Shown: positions 33,435-41,619, counted from the first letter of the stretch. The stretch is 64,000 bases of DNA from an uncultured Clostridia bacterium (GCA_934486735.1 CAKSQL010000007.1:25248-89247); one strand, 5' to 3'. Notes: generated from the sequence alone by a model not told the origin. Made by a program: numbers and translations.

Positions 33435-34160
33435 CTAAAAACTCCATGGTAGATATGCCGCAAAAATTGCGAGTAAAACGGACGGAAGCATGTTTGCAAC
33501 ATTGATTTTTTTGCCCCAAACCAAGTTGATTCCGATACAGAAAATCAAAACAGAACCAATCAAAGAAGCGTATGCAACGGCGGTTTCGGTCATAATCGGC
33601 GATATCAAACGTGCAAGCAGGGTTATTCCACCTTCAAAAATAAATACCGGGATTGCCGAAAAAGCGCATCCCTTTCCTATGGATGAAGTCATAACCGCGA
33701 TAATGATAAAATCCAAAACCGATTTTACAGCGAGTGTTGAATAATCATTCAAAAGTCCGTCCTGTATAGCTCCCACGATTGCCATTGCGCCTATCGATAC
33801 GGTCAACGTGGCAGTTACGAAAGTATTCACAAATCTGCTGTCGCCGCTGTTTCCCGTTTTCTTTTTAAGCCATTCCCCAAACAGCTCAAATTTATCCTCG
33901 ATGCAAAGCAATTCGCCGATGATTGTGCCTATTGCGATGCACAGAACCACAAGCATGGATTTGCCGCTTGCAATTTTCATATTTTCGATTTTCAGCATTC
34001 CCTCCATAGCGCCTGCAATTGCTATAAAAAGGACGCTTACTCCGCAAGCCTTGTTCAGTGATTCCTGCTGCTGCGGCTTGAATAATTTCCCAGTGAAATG
34101 TCCTATCACTCCGCCGGCTGCTATGCTTGCGCTGTTTATTATTGTTCCGAGTCCTAACAT
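33435..34160 (-). CDS. DUF554-family membrane protein (YdfK-like)
   Basis: A 241-residue polytopic inner-membrane protein with about seven hydrophobic segments. The N-terminus MLGLGTIINSASIAAGGVIG and the internal IAIGTIIGELLCIEDKFE, plus FVTATLTVSIGAMAIVGAIQ, are characteristic of DUF554. The function of the family is not established. It is monocistronic, with its own promoter flanked by a repeated AAACGTGTTT motif. Confidence 0.85.
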   Translation of the reverse strand: MLGLGTIINSASIAAGGVIGHFTGKLFKPQQQESLNKACGVSVLFIAIAGAMEGMLKIENMKIASGKSMLVVLCIAIGTIIGELLCIEDKFELFGEWLKKKTGNSGDSRFVNTFVTATLTVSIGAMAIVGAIQDGLLNDYSTLAVKSVLDFIIIAVMTSSIGKGCAFSAIPVFIFEGGITLLARLISPIMTETAVAYASLIGSVLIFCIGINLVWGKKINVANMLPSVLLAIFAAYLPWSF

Positions 34161-34204
34161 TTGTTCATTCTCCGTATTCTATGTATATTATTTATTGCAA
34201 ATGC

Positions 34205-34270
34205 AAACGTGTTTGATAACATTAGTTGATAATATTATATCATATTTTGCCGGCAAAAACAAACGTGTTT
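34205..34270 (-). promoter_or_regulatory. DUF554 promoter flanked by AAACGTGTTT boxes
   Basis: Minus-strand TTGTTT (34262-34257), 17-bp spacer, TATAAT (34239-34234). The decamer AAACGTGTTT occurs at 34205-34214, past the start point, and at 34261-34270, over the -35. A reverse-oriented copy (AAACACGTTT) lies at 34392-34401. The pair looks like operator sites for an unknown repressor. Confidence 0.55.
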
Positions 34271-34303
34271 CCTGCTTTTATGCAAAGATGTTTTCAAACA
34301 AAA

Positions 34304-34340
34304 CAGCGGAACGGCACAAAAAATCTGTACCGTTCCGCTG
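34304..34340 (-). terminator. Terminator of the Asp23 gene
   Basis: CAGCGGAACGG pairs perfectly with CCGTTCCGCTG; a T-rich stretch follows on the minus strand. It is about 60 bp after the Asp23 stop. Confidence 0.8.
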
Positions 34341-34401
34341 ATTAATGACTGTCCTATCGGACAATTTTTAATCTTAATTCCGGGAATGATTAAACACGTT
34401 T

Positions 34402-34956
34402 TTAAAGACTCTCGGAACCGTCCTCGGGGACATCGTCCTCCGGAATTTCCTCTATCGGAGCTTCTTCGACGATGATATCATCGGCATCCTCCTCGGGAGC
34501 ACTCTCGTCGGCGTCCTTTTCGGGAGCGGCATCGGCTGCAGCAGCTGCCGCAGCGGCCTTTTCCTTTTCAAAGCTAACGCCCTCGACATGGATATTCACC
34601 TTTTCGACATTCAAGCCGGTCATGGTCTCAACGCTGTTTTTAACATTTTCCTGAATTTCCCATGCAAGCTCGGGTATGCGTACGCCGTAGTCAACGATGA
34701 TGAACAGGTCTATCACCGTATTTTCTTCTTTAATGTCAACCTTTACTCCGCGCGAAAAGTTCTTTTTCGAGCCGAAAATCTCGGCAATTCCGCCTGCGAG
34801 CGAGCTGCTCATGCCTGCGACGCCGTCAATTTCGTTTGTGGCAATTCCGGCGATTGTGGCAACAACGTCTACGGCAATTTTCACATTGCCGACCTTTTCC
34901 TCCGGTTCGTTTGCCGGTATTTCAACAACTTCTTCAATGATATCGTTTGATTCCAT
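34402..34956 (-). CDS. Asp23/Gls24-family envelope stress protein
   Basis: A 184-residue cytosolic protein. The Asp23 core is residues about 20-125, with VGNVKIAVDVVATIAGIATN, EIDGVAGMSSSLAGG and VDIKEENTVIDLFIIVDYGV. The C-terminal tail of about 55 residues is rich in Ala, Glu, Asp and Pro and probably disordered. The ATG at 34956 is preceded by AAGGAGG, so upstream in-frame codons are excluded. Members associate with the membrane or envelope stress; the exact role here is unknown. Confidence 0.88.
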   Translation of the reverse strand: MESNDIIEEVVEIPANEPEEKVGNVKIAVDVVATIAGIATNEIDGVAGMSSSLAGGIAEIFGSKKNFSRGVKVDIKEENTVIDLFIIVDYGVRIPELAWEIQENVKNSVETMTGLNVEKVNIHVEGVSFEKEKAAAAAAAADAAPEKDADESAPEEDADDIIVEEAPIEEIPEDDVPEDGSESL

Positions 34957-35069
34957 AAAAATTTCCTCCTTTTGTAAGATGAGTATAATCCAAATATTCG
35001 TCTTGATACCCATATTATATCAAATTAATTGTAAAACTTCAATCCCTATTTTGCTCATTTTGAAAAAAA

Positions 35070-35765
35070 TTATTGCACTTGCACAATTTTTATGTCTTTA
35101 GCGCCGATATTTAGCTGTTCTGCCGCAATTTCCTTCAATTTTACAACGTCATTTTCCGATAAATCCGCTTTTTTCACAAGCATATCCACCGCATCGCCGT
35201 CGATATAGACAGCGATTTCGGAAAATCCCTTTGCCTTTGCGATATTCTCGATTGTTGCCTCCTTTTCAACATTTTCCGCCAGCTTCAAAATTCTGTCCTG
35301 AGCTTTTTTCCTTGTGTCGTCGTCAAAGCTTTCGTTTGCCGCGGTTTGGTTCAGAATTTCAAGAGATTTTGACCTTGCATTTTCCTTTTCGAGTCTTGCC
35401 GATGCGAATTGCTCATTTGCGGAGGTCTCGGTGCTTTTTTCGGATTTGCCCGATTTATCATTTTTGTCCGATTTATCGTTTTTATCTGATTTGTCGCTTT
35501 TGTCTGCCTTGGCGGATTTTTTGTCCTGCTCCTCCGCGCTCTTTGCATCTGCCTTTTCCGAAGCCTCGCCGGTGGAGTTATCCTCGACATCCTTCTTTGG
35601 CGAGCTTACGTACTGCGCCTCGCCGAGCCGTTTTGCGGTCTCGTTATACACGCTGCCGTCGGTCACGCGCACCGTATCCTGATATGACCAGTTCAGATAT
35701 CCTGCCACACCGATTAAAACCACAAGCGCCGCCGCGATAACTTCTTTTTTCTTTAATACCATCAT
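35070..35765 (-). CDS. spoIIIAH: Stage III sporulation protein AH
   Basis: Mother-cell component of the SpoIIIA-SpoIIQ channel linking mother cell and forespore. The 231 residues have one N-terminal membrane segment (residues about 8-25), a low-complexity Lys/Ser/Asp linker with repeated DKSDKND-like units (residues about 55-125), and a C-terminal ring-forming domain (IENIAKAKGFSEIAVYIDG; LNIGAKDIKIVQV). The start at 35765 has AAGGAGG. The gene is last in the spoIIIA operon, separated from spoIIIAG by an inserted element. Confidence 0.9.
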   Translation of the reverse strand: MMVLKKKEVIAAALVVLIGVAGYLNWSYQDTVRVTDGSVYNETAKRLGEAQYVSSPKKDVEDNSTGEASEKADAKSAEEQDKKSAKADKSDKSDKNDKSDKNDKSGKSEKSTETSANEQFASARLEKENARSKSLEILNQTAANESFDDDTRKKAQDRILKLAENVEKEATIENIAKAKGFSEIAVYIDGDAVDMLVKKADLSENDVVKLKEIAAEQLNIGAKDIKIVQVQ

Positions 35766-35799
35766 GAGTTTTCCTCCTTGCCATTCAGATTGTTTTTCG

Positions 35800-35837
35800 G
35801 TAATTGCAAAACTATCTTTTTTCGATTTGCAATTACC
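35800..35837 (-). other. Hairpin in front of spoIIIAH
   Basis: GGTAATTGCAAA (35800-35811) pairs perfectly with TTTGCAATTACC (35826-35837), about 25 bp upstream of the spoIIIAH ribosome-binding site. It may modulate translation or protect the processed mRNA. No T tail follows. Confidence 0.55.
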
Positions 35838-35882
35838 CGATTTGGATTGTTTATGCAATTGAGTTTTACAATTTTCGCATTA

Positions 35883-36154
35883 GCCGAAAAAAAGTAATCC
35901 GAACTCCGATTTTGAGAGGTGAATTTCCGATTTTACTGCGTTAAAATACTCGGCAATCCGCCAAGGATTACCTCCGTTTTTGCCTTGTAAAATCAAAAAT
36001 TCACTCTCTCAAAATTCTACGACCTAAAAAGGACAGAATTTTGAGTAGATTTTGGTGCGGAGGATGCCGAAAGGCTGGCGCCTTTCAAAGACGACAAGCC
36101 GAAATATGCCGAAATTATGCCTTTTTAGGCGGGTTTGGATTACTTTTCTTCGGC
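35883..36154. mobile_element. MITE-like element between spoIIIAG and spoIIIAH
   Basis: A 272-bp palindromic element ending in 18-bp inverted repeats (GCCGAAAAAAAGTAATCC and GGATTACTTTTCTTCGGC, one mismatch), flanked by TA on both sides. Internal pairs include CTCAAAATTCT/AGAATTTTGAG and CCTAAAAAGG/CCTTTTTAGG. It contains no frame of note. Its right end supplies part of the spoIIIAG stop codon. TA flanks fit an IS630/Tc1-type non-autonomous element, but TA is itself palindromic. It fills most of the 388-bp gap in this otherwise tight operon. Confidence 0.6.
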
Positions 36155-36645
36155 TATCCCGATTTGGGAAGAACGCATATTTTATGCATGGCAATTCCGA
36201 GCGAGGTCGAAACCGCTTCGCAGACTGCCTGCTTCACCGACGGATCTTTTGCGCCGTCGGCAATAACCACCACTCCTTTCACATCCGGATATATTTCGCG
36301 CAATATAACCGGTTCGCCGTCTGACATAACCGCTTTTTCGTCCGAGCTTTCGGCATCGGGAACGCCGGAGGAATCCGAGCGGCGGTTGGTTTTTGTCTCG
36401 TATGCAAGAGCCTTTTCGCTGCTTGCATAATAGGTTATCATAACCGAAACCTCGCCCACTCCCTCGGTTTTTGAAAGGATGTCCTCAAGGCGCGCTTCCT
36501 CGGAGATGATTTTTTCCGAGGCAACGGGCTTTGGAGTTCTTTTGCCGATACCCGGAGACAATAGCATGACGGCTGCTCCAATAATTAATATTACATAAAT
36601 ATAATTAGTATTCCTTATTTTAGAAAAAAACTTGTCAGCCGTCAT
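36154..36645 (-). CDS. spoIIIAG: Stage III sporulation protein AG
   Basis: Ring-forming component of the mother-cell side of the SpoIIIA-SpoIIQ complex. The 163 residues have one N-terminal membrane segment (YIYVILIIGAAVMLLSPGIG) and a RBM-type C-terminal domain (GVGEVSVMITYYASSEKAL; DVKGVVVIADGAKDPSVKQA). Its start overlaps the spoIIIAF end by 11 bp. The stop codon TAG is formed at the junction with the inserted element, so the natural C-terminus may have been altered by a few residues. Confidence 0.92.
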   Translation of the reverse strand: MTADKFFSKIRNTNYIYVILIIGAAVMLLSPGIGKRTPKPVASEKIISEEARLEDILSKTEGVGEVSVMITYYASSEKALAYETKTNRRSDSSGVPDAESSDEKAVMSDGEPVILREIYPDVKGVVVIADGAKDPSVKQAVCEAVSTSLGIAMHKICVLPKSG

Positions 36646-37084
36646 TCAAAATCACCTCGTCAACATCGTATATGTAGGAAATTCTGTCGGCAATTTCTTT
36701 TTTTAAGTTTTTGCCGCTGATTCGGATTGTTAAAATTTTTTTTATGTTTCCGTTCCCGTCGGTCTCAACCTCTGCCTCAACGACCGTTTCGACCGAAAAT
36801 TCATTTCGTATTCTGTCGCGCACATCGATGGCAACGCTTTTGGAAAAAGCACTTTTGAGCATATCGCCGTACAGCTCTGTGCCTTGCTCGGAGACTGTTT
36901 TTGCGCCGTTCCAATCGGAAAAAATGTCGATTCCGCGCAGATTCGCAAGCGGAGTCACGATAATGGTTAAAAGAATTATTCCGGTTATAATGCTCATATG
37001 CTTTTTCCAGCCGGCCGGGGAGAGCATGTCGGCAAATACGGAGAGTATCGCCGCGCCCACAATTTGAATTATGTATGTTTTCAT
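36635..37084 (-). CDS. spoIIIAF: Stage III sporulation protein AF
   Basis: A 149-residue membrane protein of the SpoIIIA complex. Two N-terminal membrane segments (about 3-20 and 30-47; IITGIILLTIIVTPLANL) precede a small RBM-like domain (TVVEAEVETDGNGNIKKILT; ISYIYDVDEVIL). It lies 23 bp after spoIIIAE and overlaps spoIIIAG. Confidence 0.92.
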   Translation of the reverse strand: MKTYIIQIVGAAILSVFADMLSPAGWKKHMSIITGIILLTIIVTPLANLRGIDIFSDWNGAKTVSEQGTELYGDMLKSAFSKSVAIDVRDRIRNEFSVETVVEAEVETDGNGNIKKILTIRISGKNLKKEIADRISYIYDVDEVILNDG

Positions 37085-37107
37085 TTAAAATCCACTCCTT
37101 CGGCTGA

Positions 37108-38190
37108 CTAATTTGTAGCTCCCAAAATTATTCCGATACAGATAATGAACAGAACCGAGATTGTTATAACCATTCCGAGAATAAGCGAAATCGATGCCGC
37201 AACATCTTTAAGCATATCACATATTCGCTTGTCGGTCACAGGCTCGGCAGCAGCTGCGCACAGCTCCAGCATTAAGAGAACGGCGAATATTTTCAAGACG
37301 GGAACGATTGTCACCGCCGCGAGAGACACGATTCCTGCCACTCCGACAGCATTTTTCATAAGCTGAGTCCCGGACAGAACCGTTTCGACCGTTTCGGATA
37401 ATATTCCGCCGACAACCGGGACAAAGCTTCCGACGGCGAATTTCATGGTTTTGAGTGCCACTGCGTCAAAGGACGGAGCGGAAAGACCGTAGAGCGCGGT
37501 CACGCCGGTAAAAACCGTCAGCGCGGCGGTGAGCAGCCATTTGCCGGCAGAACGCAAAAGACGCGTAAATGCCGATAGCTTCAGCTGAGGAGTTACATGC
37601 CCCGCGATTCCCAAAACGGCGCTTAAATATATAAGCGGCACAACACATTTGTCGATGAGCAGCGTCATTACGTAGACTGAGCCTGAAAGTATCGGATGAA
37701 ACGCCGCGGCGGAGGTTACCGAGCCGCCCGAGGCAAGCAGCACTGTAAGAACCGGGGAAAGCTTGGTAATAAAATCGCTGACCGAGTGTATAACCTCGAC
37801 CCCGTACCCGGCTGCGGATGAAAATATTTTAAGCGCCGCAATCGTTATCATTACAAAACAGGCGAAAAGCGCGGATTCACTCACACTGTCGTCTTTTCCC
37901 GAGCTTTTCAAAACCTGCAGCACACCGGACAAAAGCGCTATTACAAGAATATTTACCATTTCGGTTCGGCTTTCTCTCAGCTCGGACAGCAGGCTGTCTA
38001 TACCGCGCTGAATCAGTTCGATGGGGTCTAACGAAAATTTGCCCGAGACGATGCTTTCGGCAGTATCGTTATACAGTTCTTCGCCGTCAATGTGAATATA
38101 TTGCTCATTTTCGGCAGCAAAATCATCCGCATATATCGGAATGTTGATAAAAATACAAAGAGCCGCCAAAAGTATAAAAAACCTTTTCAT
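37108..38190 (-). CDS. spoIIIAE: Stage III sporulation protein AE
   Basis: The large polytopic membrane protein of the SpoIIIA complex, 360 residues. A signal-like N-terminus (MKRFFILLAALCIFINIPIY) is followed by about seven membrane segments. Typical segments are GIDSLLSELRESR, LSPVLTVLLASGG and KMLKDVAASISLILGM-like sequence near the end. It starts 9 bp after spoIIIAD. Confidence 0.95.
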   Translation of the reverse strand: MKRFFILLAALCIFINIPIYADDFAAENEQYIHIDGEELYNDTAESIVSGKFSLDPIELIQRGIDSLLSELRESRTEMVNILVIALLSGVLQVLKSSGKDDSVSESALFACFVMITIAALKIFSSAAGYGVEVIHSVSDFITKLSPVLTVLLASGGSVTSAAAFHPILSGSVYVMTLLIDKCVVPLIYLSAVLGIAGHVTPQLKLSAFTRLLRSAGKWLLTAALTVFTGVTALYGLSAPSFDAVALKTMKFAVGSFVPVVGGILSETVETVLSGTQLMKNAVGVAGIVSLAAVTIVPVLKIFAVLLMLELCAAAAEPVTDKRICDMLKDVAASISLILGMVITISVLFIICIGIILGATN

Positions 38191-38199
38191 AGTATTTTC

Positions 38200-38592
38200 C
38201 TAAATCGTATTCAATGTTTCGATTACCATGCTCAGAAACGAGATGATAACCGGGACGGTCAGAATCATGACCGCGGTTTTTCCTGCAAGCTCCAGCTTGA
38301 CAGCGATTGCATTCTCGCCGCAGTCGCGGCACAGCTCACAGGCGAATTTTGTTATGTATGCAATTCCGGTGAGCCTGACCACGAGCCCGATATACTCCGG
38401 GGCGATTTTGCAGCTGTCCAGAACGGTGTCAAATTGAGATAATATATCGCCGAACGCTCCGGATATGTAAAAAAGCAGGATAAGTCCGCCGGCGATGCTG
38501 ACCGCGGCGGCAAGCTCGGGACGCCAGTTTTTTACGGTTACGGCGGCAATGGCTGAGATTATCCCGATTGCCGCAATTTTTAAAATATCCAT
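38200..38592 (-). CDS. spoIIIAD: Stage III sporulation protein AD
   Basis: A 130-residue membrane protein of the SpoIIIA complex with three or four hydrophobic segments (MDILKIAAIGIISAIAAVTV; LAAAVSIAGGLILLFYISGA). The internal stretch YIGLVVRLTGIAYITKFACE is characteristic. The ATG at 38592 is chosen because GGAG lies upstream and family length fits. The 130-bp gap before it contains a small hairpin AGCATGTT/AACATGCT. Confidence 0.93.
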   Translation of the reverse strand: MDILKIAAIGIISAIAAVTVKNWRPELAAAVSIAGGLILLFYISGAFGDILSQFDTVLDSCKIAPEYIGLVVRLTGIAYITKFACELCRDCGENAIAVKLELAGKTAVMILTVPVIISFLSMVIETLNTI

Positions 38593-38722
38593 TGTAAGCT
38601 CCGTTCTGCCGCCTTGCAGCGGCACAGGTTGTAATTGTAAAAAGCATGTTTTCGTGAAAAAGCGGAGTGCTTGTATATGCCGATACGATTTGACGGCGCT
38701 TTTAACATGCTCAAAAAACTTT

Positions 38723-38917
38723 TTAAAAATTGAATATTTGCTTAATTGTTTCAAATAAACTGCCTATTTCCTGTGCCAGTATAAAGAGCACTGCCACAAG
38801 CCCGGCTATGGTTGTGAGCAGTGCCTGCTCCTCGCGGCCCGAGCGGACAAGCAGCTGATTCAAAACCGCGACTATTATTCCCACTCCGGCTATCTGAAAA
38901 ACTAAATCTATGTTCAT
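38723..38917 (-). CDS. spoIIIAC: Stage III sporulation protein AC
   Basis: A 64-residue protein with two membrane segments (DLVFQIAGVGIIVAVLNQLL; LLTTIAGLVAVLFILAQEI), the normal SpoIIIAC length. GGAG six bases before the ATG at 38917 fixes the start. A gap of 150 bp separates it from spoIIIAB; nothing else was seen in that gap. Confidence 0.93.
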   Translation of the reverse strand: MNIDLVFQIAGVGIIVAVLNQLLVRSGREEQALLTTIAGLVAVLFILAQEIGSLFETIKQIFNF

Positions 38918-39067
38918 AATAATCTCCATTCCGCCGCCCGTTGTGAAAAATAGTAAAAATCTCTTATCGGCAGGACGGCAAAAAATGTTTCTTTTCGGAC
39001 AGATATGAGTTGTCATTTCGGATAAAGCGAAAGAATTTCAAGATTTAATCATCCCATATCCGTATTT

Positions 39068-39574
39068 TTAAAACAAAAGCATAACAACGAAAAGACCGCC
39101 CAAAAATCCCATGCTCCTGTAAAGCTTTGCGGAATTTTGATATTCGGCATGCGCATTGGTTATTGCCATGTCGAGAAGCGTTTCGACGTGGCGGATATTC
39201 TTTTTTTGCTGCTCCTTGTCCGACATCCCGAGACGGGAGGAGAGAATTTTGAGTATTTCCGCATCGCTTTCGGAAAGGCACAGCCCCTTTTTGTTTTGTT
39301 CGACCGCGTCCTGCCACGCCCGGTCTATTCCGCAGTCGCCCATTGTTTTCGCCGCGTCCGAGAAAAGCCCCCTGCATGCGCAGAGACGCGATATTTTCAG
39401 AAATGCGTCCTTTAAATGATTTGAGGAAAATACAATTTCCGATTCGAGAATGCTGAGCGCGGTTTTTATATCTCTGAGGCTCTTTTCACGCCTTGAAAGC
39501 TCGGACGATTTTAAAAATCCGAGACATGTTCCGCCCAAAAGAATAAGGCAGCCGCCGATAAGTTTAGTCAGCAC
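39068..39574 (-). CDS. spoIIIAB: Stage III sporulation protein AB
   Basis: A 168-residue protein resembling GspF/T4P-type helical proteins, with membrane segments at both ends (LIGGCLILLGGTCLGFLKSS; GFLGGLFVVMLLF) and a helical middle (LSRREKSLRDIKTALSILES). Its start overlaps the spoIIIAA end by 11 bp. Confidence 0.93.
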   Translation of the reverse strand: MLTKLIGGCLILLGGTCLGFLKSSELSRREKSLRDIKTALSILESEIVFSSNHLKDAFLKISRLCACRGLFSDAAKTMGDCGIDRAWQDAVEQNKKGLCLSESDAEILKILSSRLGMSDKEQQKKNIRHVETLLDMAITNAHAEYQNSAKLYRSMGFLGGLFVVMLLF

Positions 39575-40496
39575 AATATATTTCCTCCACCGTTCCGGCG
39601 CCGTTTCGGCGGCTTAGGGTAACAAAGCAGGAAAAGAACGGGCAGATTGCTGCAATTTCCGAACGCTTTTTCAGGTCGGAGCGGCTTTTTGCGTGGATGG
39701 TGGATATCAGATGAACGCCGGAATTGGCAATGCGTGTGAGAATCCTGCCTTCCTCGTCCGCGCCCAACTCGTCTGTAATTATAACATCGGGCGACATGCT
39801 CCGAAGCATCAGCAAAGCGCCCTCCCCCTTTGCCGCACCGCCCAGAACATCGCACGATACCCCAAGGTCATAGCCGCGGTAGCCGTTGTTTAATGCTGAA
39901 ATTTCGTTTCTTTCATCTATCACACTCACCTTTTTGCCATGCTCGGACAATGCTCGCGCCACATCGCGCAGAACAGTGGTCTTGCCGCATTGCGGAGGTG
40001 AAATTATCAGCGTGTTGCGAATGTTTTCACTATTATATATGTAAGGCATTATTTTATCTGCCGCGCCGATGACTTCTTTTGCGATCCTGTAGTTAAGTCC
40101 CGAAATGCAATTTATATTTGCAATTTTCCCGTTTTCGCTTATCGTACTTCCGCATATTCCGACCCTGTGACCGCCCTCTATGGTGATATATCCGTTTCGT
40201 ATTTCATTTTCGAGCGCATAAAGTGACGCTTCGCTTATCAGCTCGACACCTTCAATCAAATCTGCCTTTGTGGCTATAACGCAGCCGGTATAACTTGGCG
40301 AAAGCTGCCCCTTGGGAGTGAGATAAGAGATGTGCGTGCCGTAGTGGAGAACAACCGGAAGTCCCTGCCGCAGCCGCACCTCCTCAAGCCCGTCCACAGG
40401 TACAAAGTACATTAAACGGCGTATTTTTTTGGGAAGATATCTTAGAAATTTGTTGCTTTGATAAGTCTGCTCGTTGTTTATAACCAGCATGTTCAT
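39564..40496 (-). CDS. spoIIIAA: Stage III sporulation protein AA (ATPase)
   Basis: Secretion-type ATPase of the SpoIIIA complex, 310 residues. Walker A is ISPPQCGKTTVLRDVARAL and Walker B is MSPDVIITDELG; VSVIDERNEI is also typical of the family. First gene of the eight-gene operon. The start is 40496, or 40490 six bases later; AAAGGA lies upstream. A sigma-E-like -10 is visible about 35 bp upstream. Confidence 0.95.
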   Translation of the reverse strand: MNMLVINNEQTYQSNKFLRYLPKKIRRLMYFVPVDGLEEVRLRQGLPVVLHYGTHISYLTPKGQLSPSYTGCVIATKADLIEGVELISEASLYALENEIRNGYITIEGGHRVGICGSTISENGKIANINCISGLNYRIAKEVIGAADKIMPYIYNSENIRNTLIISPPQCGKTTVLRDVARALSEHGKKVSVIDERNEISALNNGYRGYDLGVSCDVLGGAAKGEGALLMLRSMSPDVIITDELGADEEGRILTRIANSGVHLISTIHAKSRSDLKKRSEIAAICPFFSCFVTLSRRNGAGTVEEIYCAD

Positions 40497-40529
40497 TCAT
40501 CCTTTCGTATACTTTTTCTTTTTTTATTA

Positions 40530-40537
40530 TATGTATG
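40530..40537 (-). promoter_or_regulatory. Probable sigma-E promoter of spoIIIA
   Basis: The minus strand reads CATACATA, matching the sigma-E -10 consensus CATACANT, 34 bp before spoIIIAA. A GGTTCTA about 12 bp upstream is a weak -35 candidate. The spoIIIA operon is known to be sigma-E controlled in Bacillus. Confidence 0.5.
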
Positions 40538-40562
40538 AGAAAAATTTGTTAGAACCAAAAAG

Positions 40563-40728
40563 CATAAAAAACCGATGGCTTAAATTGACACATTAAAACA
40601 GGTGTCAATTTAAGCCATCGGTTATTGCAAATAATAAATCCAAAAGGACCTCAATGAAGCAATATTATACATTGTGAAAAAATCTTCCCCATAAAAAGTT
40701 TTCGCTTTGTGAATATTGCCAACCTGAT
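40563..40728 (-). ncRNA. Candidate minus-strand small RNA upstream of spoIIIA
   Basis: About 166 nt delimited by a good promoter and a very strong terminator. The body contains GCAATATT/AATATTGC pairing (8 bp) and no credible frame. It fills the 426-bp gap between the YfcE-like gene and spoIIIAA, with about 160 bp of AT-rich sequence upstream of its promoter in which I see nothing. Not recognised as a known class. Confidence 0.5.
40570..40623 (-). terminator. Very strong terminator
   Basis: A perfect 22-bp inverted repeat (40570-40591 with 40602-40623, core GGCTTAAATTGACAC), 10-nt loop, then TTTTT on the minus strand. It insulates spoIIIA from upstream transcription. Confidence 0.9.
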
Positions 40729-40734
40729 GATACT

Positions 40735-40763
40735 ATTATATACTATACCAAAAGAAAAATCAA
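40735..40763 (-). promoter_or_regulatory. Sigma-A promoter of the candidate small RNA
   Basis: Minus-strand TTGATT (40763-40758), 17-bp spacer, perfect TATAAT (40740-40735). Confidence 0.65.
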
Positions 40764-40922
40764 TGAATTTCTTATTGATTCTACATGCAGCATTTTAAAT
40801 TTCAGCCGAAAGAAAAGAAAAGAAACATAAAGATATGATATAATGAAAAAGAAATTGAGACATGTTACAAAGATTAGAAAAACACAGGCAACGGCTGACT
40901 TTTGTGCAAATTTACCTAAAAA

Positions 40923-41399
40923 TCATAGCCATCCGTCCATATTGCATATGTCGGCGCGAAGTTTCCCATCCTCTATTTCTATAATTCCGAAAGTGCGGCC
41001 GTATTTAATACTGCCCGGGTTCAGCAAAATCATTTTGCCGGTGTTGAGATAAAACGGCTGATGCGTATGTCCGAAAACAGCGATATCAGCGCTCTGTGCC
41101 GCTGCTGCCTTGGAAAGGGCTTTGTATTCGGAATCGTATTTTACATTATATCCATGTCCGTGAGTGAGGAAAATATTTTTTTCACACACATTGAGAAGCA
41201 TTTCGGACGGAGCGGAAGAAAAGTCACAGTTGCCGCAGACAAATCGGATGTCCTTATCCGGAAAAATCAGCCGCAAGTCCTCGGCGTCGGCAGCATGATC
41301 CCCTGCGTGGATAATCATATCGGTGCCTGCGATTTTATTTATCATAAGCGCACAGGATTCGACATCGTGATGAGAGTCTGAAAAAACAAGTATTCTCAT
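40923..41399 (-). CDS. YfcE-like metallophosphoesterase
   Basis: A 158-residue calcineurin-like phosphoesterase. Metal-binding motifs in order: FSDSHHD, HAGDHAADAEDL, CGNCDF, THGHGYN and FGHTHQPF, then LNPGSI. YfcE and MJ0936 relatives hydrolyse phosphodiesters; the natural substrate is unclear. It is monocistronic and divergent from spoIIE. Confidence 0.9.
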   Translation of the reverse strand: MRILVFSDSHHDVESCALMINKIAGTDMIIHAGDHAADAEDLRLIFPDKDIRFVCGNCDFSSAPSEMLLNVCEKNIFLTHGHGYNVKYDSEYKALSKAAAAQSADIAVFGHTHQPFYLNTGKMILLNPGSIKYGRTFGIIEIEDGKLRADICNMDGWL

Positions 41400-41586
41400 T
41401 GTATCACAGCCTTTCCGAAATTCTGTACAAAACTTAATATTCCGACAATATTCAACGGTAAATCGTATTAATATAATCAGTATACCATATTTCGGGTAAA
41501 TGTGCTATAGTAACAAAGAAAATGTAAATAAAATGTAATAAAAAGGAAATAGAAGTCGATATCTTTTCAAAAAGCGACACGCGTAT

Positions 41587-41619
41587 GTGACAAAGTTTTC
41601 GGGTAATATATGGTATAAT
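41587..41619 (+). promoter_or_regulatory. spoIIE promoter with 21-bp spacer
   Basis: GTGACA (41587-41592) and TATAAT (41614-41619) are separated by 21 bp instead of 17. This is the arrangement known for Spo0A-activated sigma-A promoters of spoIIE and spoIIG in Bacillus. Sequences resembling reversed 0A boxes (AGCGACA, TGTGACA) overlap the -35. Confidence 0.6.

Noticed and set aside
35231..35740. Long plus-strand frame opposite spoIIIAH
   Set aside because: It is the antisense of the Lys/Ser/Asp-rich repeat region of spoIIIAH; composition alone keeps it open.
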